Assembly: GCF_901709675.1 (NCBI RefSeq)
Contig: NC_051090.1
Coordinates: forward strand, 2,415,342 to 2,479,341
Reading direction: 5' to 3'
DNA from: Syngnathus acus
Lineage: Eukaryota > Chordata > Actinopteri > Syngnathiformes > Syngnathidae
DNA: 64,000 nt
Below the pieces are notes generated by a model. That model saw only the letters and a list, made by a program, of their open reading frames with translations. It was not told the DNA's origin and did no database searches. Position numbers and translations under genes: made by a program. Positions 48,681-64,000 of this stretch are shown here, piece by piece (positions within the stretch are counted from its first letter, which is position 1; each line of letters starts with the position of its first letter).

Positions 48681-51600
48681 TCAGCATTGCTCGAAGCCCG
48701 CCATCAACGAGAGGGCGAGCGACTCCACTGTAAAAAGATAAATAAATAAACATCTCAACTGTGCATAAAACATTCACATTGCATTAAAATTGGACTTACA
48801 ATGAGGGAAAGAGCCACGACACACAGCCTTGTTGAGGATGGTCACCAGGAACATGTGACAATTTTTGAAATCAGACTCCATTTTAGCAATGGACTCGATC
48901 CTATGGGGAAAATACGAAAAATAAATCAATATTGAGGGTTTCTGAGATTACATCTTTCTCCACGTGCTCTTACTTCCAAGCTCCAAATCCGGCTTGCCAT
49001 CGGTCTGAGAAGATGAGGACCAGGTTGAGAACCTTCATGATGGCTTCCTTAACAAAACTCACCTGAGCGGGGAGGGAGGGAAAAAATGATGCAATATTTT
49101 CTATTCCAAGCGAGTCAACAGGTTTGACATGTCGTCACTTCCCGTACCTAAAAATGATCTGCGCCGTCTTAAATAATTTGAAAATGAATACATGAATCGC
49201 TACAACTCGATTAATCACCTTCTCCCTCAATAAGCAACGGTCATGAATGGTCGCCAAGTATTTGTAATGGATCTTGATCAGCTGATCCAAGTCCTTTGCT
49301 TCCTGCACTTGGTGCTGGAACTCCAGTCCAGTGCTGTGCAGAATCTGACAGAAAGGAAAATGAATTTTGATTCCTTCAAAAGTTGTAATTATTCTGACTG
49401 ATAAATTGAGGCAGGTAAAAGTATGCGTGTTCACCAAAGAGGTGTTCTGGACTCACCCTGGTCATGATGTAGTTGTGAAGACTGTTGACAAAATGCATCA
49501 GTTTGACACGCAGCAAACACATGCGGTGAATCTGCTGCCTGACCGGCGGTCGTTCTTTCGGTTTGGCATCGTCGGCCGGCGCCACCTCCAGTTTCATTGT
49601 GAAGTCTGCAAACTCTGAGAATCCAATAGAAGGTATGAGCGTGATTATGGAGCAGTTGAGCGCGACGGAGGGACCGGTGACGCCTACCGCTGAATCGAAG
49701 CGTGTCCAAGCTGTACTTGGCCCATTTGATCTGAAGCAGCAGCAGGAATACTTGATTGTAAATCTTTTGGCACTCGGAGCTGATCACAATGTCAACAGGC
49801 CACGGAACCTAGGAAGGAACAAAAAAAACACAATAATAAAATACTCTTTTGACCCTTTATTGAGTAGAAAACTACCTTGTAACTGAGGGTCAGCACTTCA
49901 AGATTATTGACCGGGTGTTTCTTCCGGCCAGGATCAATTGTCTCTAAGAAGATTGACAATCTTAAATAGTAAGAAAGATGTAGATTATTTACAGAATAAA
50001 ACAATTAAAAACAGGCATACACAGGCAGTACCTGCTACTGTCCTCCGGGCGGCGCTGTCTGACTGCTTCCTGCAGCTGGCCGTTGAGGAAAGCTGGCTGC
50101 TGCCAGCTCTCCTTCTCTCGTACCTTGTCAAAGATGGCCGTGTAGAAGTCGTACATGGTGTCGCCGGCCTCTAGCAGGAAGTAATTCCTCATGGCCTGAA
50201 GGTACTCCAGCAGCCTAAAGGTGTGAAGAAGACCAAGATCTCATTCGAGGTTCCAATGTGCGGCGATGCTGGCTGACTGACTTATAGTCTTTCTTCAGGG
50301 TCGTCATGAGGTTGCCGCAGCAGTCGACGTAGCGCCGTTGGATGTGCGGGTAGAGGCAGGAGCGCAGCGTGAGCTCGAACGTCTGGCAGGTGACCGACTG
50401 CGACGAGCGGTCCACAGTGAAGTCGTCCCGAGAGAAGCACTCGTGGAAGTCGCTCTGCTCCAAGTAGAGCCTGACCCAACATCAAACACGGCCAGAAAAT
50501 TCGAGTCCTTCATCTAAAATAATTTTAGAGTAAATTTTAAAATAATATTGTATCTGCAATTAATTGTTCTGCCGCTAGATAGTGGTAGCGTTCCATGTTA
50601 GCATTGCTGTGCAGTGAGCTGGGATGATTGTAAAATCCTAAAGAAAAAAAAAAGGGTAAAGTAAAGTGAGTGTAACTTGTTCTTGCGGCTCACCTGGCAA
50701 AGTTGATAGCCAGCAGTGGGTCATGAAGATTTTCAATCTGGAGATGCTGCGTGATGACCGACTGCATCCGGATCAGGCTCTTCCTGGTGGCCTGTTGCTC
50801 GGTCACGGCGCCAGAGGGAGACGCGTCCTGGCTGCGGAGACGCGACTGCACCGACTCCAGGAACAGCGTGTATAAACTCTTGCGCTCAGCATCTACATTG
50901 GAAAACACATCTTTAGCAGTCAGAATGGACGATTTCACCATAAAATGGGTCCATAAAACCGTTTCTTTCAAAAACCCTGACTGACCTCTGGAGGACTGCT
51001 GAGCATCTTCTTTGCGGTCCAGGTTCTTGAGGAGCTGCATGGACTTTCCAGCCATGATGATCTGCTTGAGGACGGGCTTAAGGAAGGCCACCATCGTTAG
51101 CTGCCGGTTTCCTCCTCCGCCGTCCCCTCCCGAACTGCCGCTGGCCGCGTCGCTCATCTCGCTCTCCACCGTCTCGGAGATGCTGTACAGCGTGTAGGTG
51201 GCGTGCCAGAAGTCCCTGTGGTTCACCGCCACGTCCTTGTTCCTCTGAATGATGAACTCTTTGGCGGGATCGAACAAGTGTCCGTGGACAATCCATTTGT
51301 CCACGATCTCCAAATATGGTCGTACGGTTTCAGTCCAGAGTGAAAACAGTAAAGCCACCTAACGGAGAAAAAGGTGAACGTGACGAAAAGCAGAAATAAT
51401 CATTTTTAAAAAATCTCACCGTTTGCTCGGAAGCTTCCCCGACGCTGTCGTACTCAAGGATGGCCTTGTAGAGCGTGTTGAGTAGGTGGGACGCGCGAAC
51501 CACATTGGGGGTCTCGGGGGGCACCTCAGCAATGCCGGTGCAAAAGACCTTGTGCAGCACTTTGATCTGCGCCAGCTGCGGGTTGAGACGCTCCAGCACG

Positions 51601-53653
51601 CCGGACAGCGTCACCGTCTCATCTGGAGGAGGAAAAAATAATAATTTAAGTCTATGAATTGCTCAGCCCGAGCTGACGAGACTTACCTTTGCAGACGAGG
51701 CCTCGCTCGATTGCAACCAGCTCCTCCTTGAAGCTGGTGAAGTATTTATTGAGGGCCCACACAAAGGCCTGGTAGGTCCTGAAGGGAGGCTCGGAGCCCC
51801 TCTTAGCGCCGGGCGGACCGAGCTCGGGGCAGTGACCCGTCACCTCGTCGATGAACCTCTGCAGCCGGGAAACCGCCTGGCCGTACGCGGCCACGTGCTC
51901 CAGCACGGACCGAAGGCAATTCTGCGGCAAATTGAGAAAAACGGGCCGATATTAAAAAGTACAGTGGATGAAATTGCATTTTCTTACACTTACACTGGTA
52001 AGATGAGTGACCACCACGTTATTCCTAACTGACACTTTCCCATCGTGATGCTGGAATATGAAGTGTTTCTTAACCCCAGACAGAAGCCTGGAAGATCAAA
52101 TAACTGTAATTTGCTTTTGAACAAATAGACAGTGGTTAATGTTTTTTCTTAACCTTCACAGACAGTATAAAAAATTTGATCATGTGACTCACCACAGAGT
52201 TTCCCGGATGACTTGGGTCTCTGTAACAAAAGCTTTTTCTTCGGGCAGATACAGCGGATCCGTGTTGTACAAGTGCTGGTCCCTGCGGAGGAAAAAAGGT
52301 CATCGTAAACTTTTATTGAGTCATTTATAGGGTTGACCGAATTTGAAAAATAATTACGATTTTGTATGATGGGAGCAAATGTCGGTGTGTTGGCTTGGGT
52401 CTCACCAGACATTGAGCAAGTTGGAGTGTAAATGGAGGCTGTGGGCGAATCGGGAGGCGTGCGGCACCCAGTAGGGGGTCACTACGTGTTGCTCCAGCCA
52501 GGCTCGAGCATCGGGTTCACCCACTGCAAGAAAACCAGACCCAAACAAAAAGTCATTTTCTCCCCACGTACCGTGGATTGTGCCGCGATTGTTTCTGACC
52601 TGTCCACGGGACCGAAACCGTCTTGCTGCCTTGGTCTTTGTCCTCTTGTGGGGTTTTGTCCAACTGAATCCCGGAGTCCTCCCTGCTGATTGGCTGACAG
52701 CTGTCCTCGCCGTCGCTCTCCTCCTCAGACCACTCCTGATAACAGGAAATAACAGTTTAAGTAAATGAAAGGGCAAAAAAAAAAGACTCATAATACTCAC
52801 GGGAGTATCAAGGTATGGCCCGTTGTCTATGTCCTCACCCTCCAGGAGGTATTTCGCCCAATCGAAGTTGTCCTTTGGTTCTGTGGGGTGATATCATTTT
52901 ATTGAAAACAATCAGTCCCCCCACAAAAAAAAAAAAATCGTATGAGCCTAACTCACCGGCCTCCTTCAGCCGAGGTCTCTCTGTATAATTAGTGTTAGAG
53001 GGGGAGTCCGATAAGAGTAGTAACAGCGATAATATACCGAAGTGTACGTCAGTCTGTAAAACAAACGCAATCGTAAATACACAGAAACGATTCAAGACGA
53101 TTGTGGCAGAGGTTACCTTTGTTTCATTGACGCTAGGTAAGGGCGAGTTGAGGAACTCGTCGGTCAACCTCATCCAGCTTTCAGCCTTACTCACTTCCGA
53201 GTGGACCATGAGTTTTTCGTAAATTCTGCGGCAAAAAAACAATACATTCCCAATCATTTTTGCCTCAATATTGAGCTCAAAAGTCAAAGGACATTTGAGC
53301 AACAAGTGTTAATAAAAACTAAAGGAGTAAAGACAGTTAACACAATTTGTTTGTCTCCTTCACGAGCCAAATAAAATTGAAATTAAAATAGACCCTCACC
53401 CACTGATGCTACGCTGCACTTTGTGACTGTCCACATCCAGGAAACGATGGAACCTGACAAGGGGAAAAAAACATAGATTTTAGAAAAATCAGGATAGGTG
53501 GTTGATCACACCATCTTACCTGAAATTGGACCAAGCGAATTTGAGAGCCATCTGGAAGTTGTTTTCCTCCTCATCTTGAAGACCACTCACACACCTGATC
53601 AGCTCCTTCGTCTCCTTCTCTGTTTCTCTCTCGAAATTGCTCAAGTGAGCCAT
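48681..53653 (-). CDS. tubgcp5: TUBGCP5, gamma-tubulin complex component 5
   Basis: TUBGCP5 (GCP5) is a subunit of the gamma-tubulin ring complex, which nucleates microtubules at centrosomes. The ATG is at 53653 (MAHLSNFERETEKETKELIR). Exons then read FAWSNFRFHRFLDVDSHK, YEKLMVHSEVSKAESW and SILSLLLLLSDSPSNTNY through to SLALSLMAGFEQC and TGA (48683-48681). N-terminal GRIP1 and C-terminal GRIP2 regions are recognised by matches such as VRASHLLNTLYKAILEYD, FLKPVLKQIIMAGKSMQLL, VTCQTFELTLRSCLYPHI and LRVKLMHFVNSLHNYIMTR. Every stretch of the roughly 1,020-aa human protein that I recall has a counterpart. It lies upstream of and in the same orientation as cyfip1, as in human 15q11.2. Confidence 0.96.
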
Positions 53654-54680
53654 AGCTTAGCTCGGCGTCACTTATGGTACCCTACACCAAAAGACACATT
53701 AATACCAGCGGCAGTATGTTTTGAATGACGCCATTTGTGTTTGTCGCCGGAGATGTCCGGTTAGCAACATGTTCATAGACGCGCCATTAGCCTCCAGAGG
53801 CGTTGTGCGCATGCGCGCGTTCAAAGAAAAACGCTTTTATCTGATTTCTTTTTTTTTTTTTACAACATATAACATGTTGATGATAATCAAATGCGAAGTG
53901 ACAAGAAAATCTAAACCTTAATGATAAAATAAAAATCTGTATTGGTGTTTTGAATCACATTTTCCCACAATGCATCGCGCAGTAACGCGTCTTCGTTCTT
54001 CTTTACTGATTTTGACACAAACTCGTATTTTAGAAACATCAAGCATGCATTTATGATAACAAACACATGGGTTTACTGTCTCATTATTTGCTGCAATCTC
54101 CATGAGATAATACTCACTGAATAACACTATTGTGGCAGAAGTGAGGAATACGTCTTTATTCCATGACTCAACTTTGGCTAGATACAATTTGATGACTTCA
54201 TAAAGGATAAACATATCACCTCACCCCTAATTGCAGGCTTGCTGGATGTGAAGTCTGATCCTGAGGTCACCATATTACGTTATAACACATGTTCACAATT
54301 TGACTGTATCATATAAAATAAATATTCACTAGAAATAAAAAGTATCAGCACTCGTCTATAAAACTGCGATATTTCATGGCTTTTGCGCCATATGATTTCA
54401 GTGCAACCTATGATTATAAATGTGTATTTACCTATATTTTATTTGATGCAAAGTCATTTCGCCAAAATAAAAACCTGCATGCAGGAACTTTGAGCAACAA
54501 TCAGGGACGTCATTTAGCAACTTTAGCGTGAAACAAACCCCGCCTTCATTTTGCAACTAACTCCACCCGCCTCTCTCCCCATCGCTTGATTTTGAGTGTG
54601 CCACACAAGTCGTCTGCTTGGCGCACGCACGCACATTAAACGAGCGGAGCTCCAGCGAGCGACGCGTGCAAGCCAGCGCG
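53654..54680. other. Head-to-head spacer between tubgcp5 and chst7
   Basis: About 1 kb separates the two start codons, which diverge. The stretch is AT-rich in the middle (53830-54480) and GC-rich close to chst7. No TATA box, gene or repeat was clearly recognised. Confidence 0.5.
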
Positions 54681-56063
54681 ATGAAGAGGAGGCTTCAGAA
54701 GAAATATTTGATTCTGATCCTCGCTTACACGGGTTTGCTCCTGCTCATCCCCTATGTGTTCGACTTCGGGGAGCGCTCGGTCCAGCGCGCCAAGCATGGG
54801 CTTCTGCAGCAGCAACAGTCGCGGTGCTCGGACCTGAAGAATGCCGTGGCGCTGCTGTGGGAGCACGGCTACAAAGTGGACGGCGCAAACGGCACGGAGC
54901 CGCCCGGGCCCGGCCAATCTCGCACGCACATCTATCTGCACGCCACTTGGAGGACCGGCTCGTCGTTCCTCGGCGAGCTGTTCAACCAGCACCCGGACGT
55001 GTTCTACCTGTACGAGCCCATGTGGCACATCTGGCAGGCCCTGTACCCCGGTGACGCGGGCAGCCTGCAGGGCGCCGTGCGCGACATGTTGAGCGCGTTA
55101 TTCCGCTGCGACTTCTCCGTGCTCAAGCTGTACGCCGGCTCACAGAACCTCACCACCGCCTTCATCTTCGGCTGGAAGATGAACAAGGTGGTGTGCTCCG
55201 AGCCGCTGTGCGACGCCCACCAGCGCCACCGCGTCGGCCTGGTGCAGGAGGACCGCTGCGCCAAGTGCCCCAAGCGGGACATCCGCGAGCTGGAGCGGGA
55301 GTGCAAGAAGTACCCGGTGATGGTCATCAAGGGCGTGCGGGTTCTGGATCTCAACACCCTGGTGCCCCTCATGAAGGACCCGGGCGTCAACTTGCACATT
55401 GTGCAGCTATTTCGCGACCCGAGAGCCGTGCACAACTCTCGCCTCAAGTCCAAGCAGGCTCTGGTGAAGGAGAGCATCCAGGTATTTTTTGGGGGGTGGT
55501 GGTGGGGGCATTGATCCATCTGTACCCTATAGATGAGAAAAATAGTTTAGCTGCTGTAATATTAGGCATGTAAAAAATCTGCGCTGCTCCTCCAGGTGCT
55601 GCGGAGCAAGAAGCACAACGACAAGTACAAGCGTCTGCTTGTGCCCAACAACCGCATGAACCGAGCCGAGAGCTACGTTTCCAGCGCCATGGAGCTCATC
55701 TGCGACAACTGGCTGGGTGACATGATGCTGGTGACCAACGCGCCACCCTGGGTGCGCCGTAGCTACCACCGGGTCCGCTACGAGGACCTGGTCCTGCACC
55801 CGGCCGAAGAGCTGAAGAAGCTCTACCGCTTCTCCAACCTGTCCTCGTCGCCGGCGCTGGAGAGCTTCGCCCTCAACATGACCCATGGCCGCGGTTACTC
55901 ATCGGACCGGCCCTTCCTCATCTCGTCACGGGATGCCAAGGAGGCCATCTATGCCTGGAGGGAGAGGCTCAGCGTGGAGCAGATCAACCAGGTGGAAGCC
56001 TATTGCAGCGAGGTCATGTGGCAGCTCGGATACCCCAAGCACGGCGCGGACAAAACCACATGA
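54681..56063 (+). CDS. chst7: CHST7, N-acetylglucosamine-6-O / chondroitin 6-sulfotransferase
   Basis: A Golgi type II membrane enzyme that transfers sulfate from PAPS to C6 of GlcNAc or GalNAc in glycans. Two exons, 54681-55481 and 55596-56063 (114-bp intron), give 422 aa; human CHST7 has 486. The signal anchor is residues 9-27. The 5'-phosphosulfate-binding loop TWRTGSSF is at 89-96 and the 3'-phosphate-binding [13 protein letters not shown] at about 243-255. [19 protein letters not shown] and [17 protein letters not shown] match CHST7 better than CHST2 or CHST4. The shorter length is due to a brief stem region. slc9a7 converges from the other side, the same order and orientation as human CHST7-SLC9A7, which supports the call. 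Confidence 0.92.
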
Positions 56064-58644
56064 GGAGGTCGTACGGGTGAGAAGAGTTTGTAACTTTGGC
56101 ACCATCAAACTTAAAAAGGCAAAACATACCTTCTCACTTTTTGAAAGTGGATACTTGGGGTGAAAGTCAGCGACAGGTTGAAAATACTCTACAGGAATCA
56201 ACTCCATCCGAGTGGGAGCTATTTGGCTCGGCCTTCCTCTGATAAAGGTGTCATTGTCGAGTGGCTGCCTCGGGGGTCGGCGCCGCGGGCGGCTGAGGGT
56301 GTCGCCCGGGCCCTCGCGCTCGTGCCCCTAAGAAGGGGCTTCATTGTCCGCGGCTGGCCGTGACAGGCTATACGCCCCCCTGGGTTACCAGCATGTCACC
56401 GGCAGCTTCGGACAGGCGCAGCCTTGAGGAAAGCAGGCCTGCAAGAATGCCATTATTTTCTCGCACAAAACGTATCTTGTTCCTCCCTCAGCTTGTGCTA
56501 AATATGACTGTGATGATCAAATATTTTTTTATCGATTCATCGAATAATAGGATACAATTTTATTTGCGTTAAAGTGTATTAAAAAAATTATTTTATTACT
56601 TTATCGTCAAAATACATTCATGCACCTCTCTTCCAGGGCCTGCAAGTCGAGGCTGAGGGCAAAAGTCTATGTCCAGTTAGAGCAGAGCTGACTGGGAGCA
56701 GCCAAGCGCACAAAGACCATGACCAGGAGTAGGAAGAACTCAAAAAGTGGAATGCTTCAAAGACTGGGGAGCCTCTTACCACTTTTCCCTGTTCAGCAGC
56801 AGCCAGGAGGCTGCTTGATGCATCAAATGCTCGATTTTAGTCGCACTAACCCTACCTACTCTAAATCCCTGCAAAAGGTTGGGTGGATCAGAGGTGGCAG
56901 CATCAGCTTCACCTTGCCATGACTAAGCTAAGTGGATCTGCTAACCATGCTAACTGGAAAGTTCAAGGAGATTCCAATGTGTGTGCTTTGAGGGGCCTGC
57001 GTGAGGAAGTCTTGTTCCTCCCCCGCCTCCACCTAATTCCAAGGCCTCTTAGCCTCGGAGGAATCTGGACAGCTGCTGCAGCACCACACTGACAAAACAC
57101 TCACATGGGCGGGACTTTTTTTTTTTTTTCCGACCCCTGTCCTTCCAATGACTTAAAACACAAAACAAATGGTACTGATTAGGGTTGAAAAAGTTGGCTT
57201 AAATTTACTGTGAATTTTCCAGCCCCTTTGCAATCGTAATCCTGATTATTTATATCTATCCTGTTGTGTTCAAACCATTGTGTTACGGCCTGCATCCAGA
57301 TGATGGATGTTTTGATGATCAACTTTACAAGTTGGACTTTTTTGTTTTGTCATACTTTTTAAGCGACATGAACTATTTAAAGTGACCTCAATAAAGGATT
57401 TGTCAAAACCAAGAAATCGGAATTTTGTCCTGCCAAATATCGGAATCTGCATCGGCCTAAAAAAATCCGTATCCACGCATAATTGAAACATGTTTAAAGC
57501 AAAATTGCTAATCAATAGTTTTACTTTGGCTACAATGCTAACGAGTACAACAAACAGTTTGAGGTTCAATCGAGTCCCAAAAATGAGTTTATTCTTTTGT
57601 AAGTGCTACTTCGTCCTGAAAAGACCGTTACAGTGAAACATCGACTAGCAGCGGTCACTCTTGGCTGCTGCTCAGGACAATTATTTGCATGCGGAGCAAG
57701 CGTGACAGCCTGACGTGACGTGACGTGGCGGCAGCCCCCCGCCGCAAACTGCATCGCGTTACGTAACAGGAAGCCTCTCATGCATCTTCATCACGTTGAG
57801 GCCCTTTTTCCTCCTCTCTTGCTACAAAAAGTCATCTTAGTGCCAAGCCATGTTATACTTTTTGCTCTTTTGTGATCAAATTGTTTACTGAGGAGTTAGG
57901 GGAGGGATCACTAATTAAACCTTTAGGCCAATGTCCACATTTGGGTTTTCAAAGGGATTATTGGGGGAATTTTTTTTCATAAATCTACTGCCTGCAGCCC
58001 TTTAAAAAAAAAAAAGAAAAATGCTTCATCGGTCAGTAATAATAAGGCTGGTGATGTTAAAGTGCCAAAGAAGCTGAACTAAATTTTGGGTCTGCGGGCG
58101 GGGATTTAACCAGCAAACAGGATTTCATGCAGATATTTTTGATTCATTACAATAGTCTAAAAAAAAATCTAAAAAAAAAGAACCGCGCCCTTATGCTTTT
58201 TTAGGCTTGATGTTCGACCTCCGCCAAGGCTCAAAAAGCCTGGAGACACACAGCTGCAAATGTTAACAGTCATAAGACATAACAAAGCTGGTCGTTGTGA
58301 CAAATTTTCATTATGGCAAAGCTTTTTTGTTATCTCACGTCAGCTGGTGGTGCGCTAATAGAGACGTCTGGAGGGGCAATGCATTCCCTGCCCCATAGTC
58401 CGATATTTTGAAGTTGATAATGATAATCGTTGCGAAATCATGGGCCGATGTCTACTCACATTCCAGAGAAATCCAACAGGGATGATGGCAACAAGTTCCT
58501 CGGCGGAGGAAATGTTGATAATTGCTTCATCTTGAGTTTTTCTCTTTTTTTAAGACAATGTGGTCAACGTTATTAATGTTCAAAGTCATATTTGGCCTAA
58601 TTTGACAAAAATAAAACATATCTCGGAAGAACATCGAGTGCTTA
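56064..58644. other. chst7-slc9a7 convergent intergenic region with 3' UTRs
   Basis: Candidate poly(A) signals are AATAAA at 57390-57395 (+, chst7) and TTTATT at 57588-57593 (minus strand AATAAA, slc9a7). They would place the two mRNA ends within about 200 bp. A cluster of factor sites lies at 57683-57766. No gene was recognised. Short reading frames, such as 71 codons on the minus strand at 57566-57781, have no known features. Confidence 0.5.
57683..57766. promoter_or_regulatory. Octamer, triple CRE-like and D-box site cluster
   Basis: Within 84 bp there are the POU octamer ATTTGCAT (57683-57690), three overlapping TGACGTG units ending in TGACGTGG (57711-57728) and the perfect palindrome TTACGTAA (57759-57766). 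These are typical sites of Oct, CREB/ATF/XBP1 and PAR-bZIP/C/EBP factors. The cluster lies in a GC-richer island between two 3' ends, where no promoter is expected. Confidence 0.35.

Positions 58645-64000
<5,356 letters not shown>

Noticed and set aside
54681-56063. Assignment to chst2 or chst4
   Set aside because: [20 protein letters not shown] and the slc9a7 neighbour in human order favour chst7.
57566-57781. 71-codon minus-strand ATG frame
   Set aside because: No domain, no splice or poly(A) support; it overlaps the regulatory-looking site cluster.

Overview
This is vertebrate nuclear DNA, very probably from a teleost fish with a compact genome. The genes are split by GT-AG introns that are mostly 80-300 bp. 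Their protein sequences closely resemble those of vertebrate HERC2, NIPA2, CYFIP1, TUBGCP5, CHST7 and SLC9A7. Short CA/GT microsatellites and degraded transposon fragments lie between and within the genes. I cannot name the species. No bacterial-type operon, CRISPR array, tRNA or rRNA was seen.

Layout. At 11-232 (-) is one exon that I read as the first coding exon of oca2 (melanosome pH/anion transport); a possible non-coding first exon ends at 1449. From 3742 to 28983 (-) lies an essentially complete herc2, a giant HECT ubiquitin ligase. Its domains can be followed in order: RCC1-like domain 1, cytochrome-b5-like, MIB/HERC2, CPH, ZZ, DOC, RCC1-like domains 2 and 3, HECT. At 30458-31894 (-) is a five-exon melanoregulin-like gene of 215 aa. 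nipa2 (33564-35507, +) is followed tail-to-tail by cyfip1 (36772-45765, -). An fndc9-like gene with its own promoter (CDS 39613-40194, +) sits antisense inside one cyfip1 intron. Then come tubgcp5 (48681-53653, -), chst7 (54681-56063, +) and the C-terminal half of slc9a7 (58645-64000, -), which runs off the right edge.

How it fits together. oca2-herc2 and nipa2-cyfip1-tubgcp5 match human 15q11-q13, but here they are directly linked, with no imprinted Prader-Willi/Angelman genes, GABA receptor genes or NIPA1 in between. chst7-slc9a7, tail-to-tail, matches human Xp11.3. The window therefore contains a junction between two human linkage groups between tubgcp5 and chst7. oca2 and melanoregulin are both melanosome genes and flank herc2. 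Human HERC2 intron 86 carries the best-known OCA2 enhancer, and counting exons back from the 3' end places its counterpart at the unusually large intron 6184-7222.

The observations most worth following are the cluster of MITF-type E-boxes upstream of the oca2 coding exon, the enlarged intron-86 counterpart with E-boxes and a duplicated segment, the melanoregulin paralogue beside herc2, and the fndc9-like gene nested in cyfip1. In human, FNDC9 is nested in the paralogue CYFIP2.
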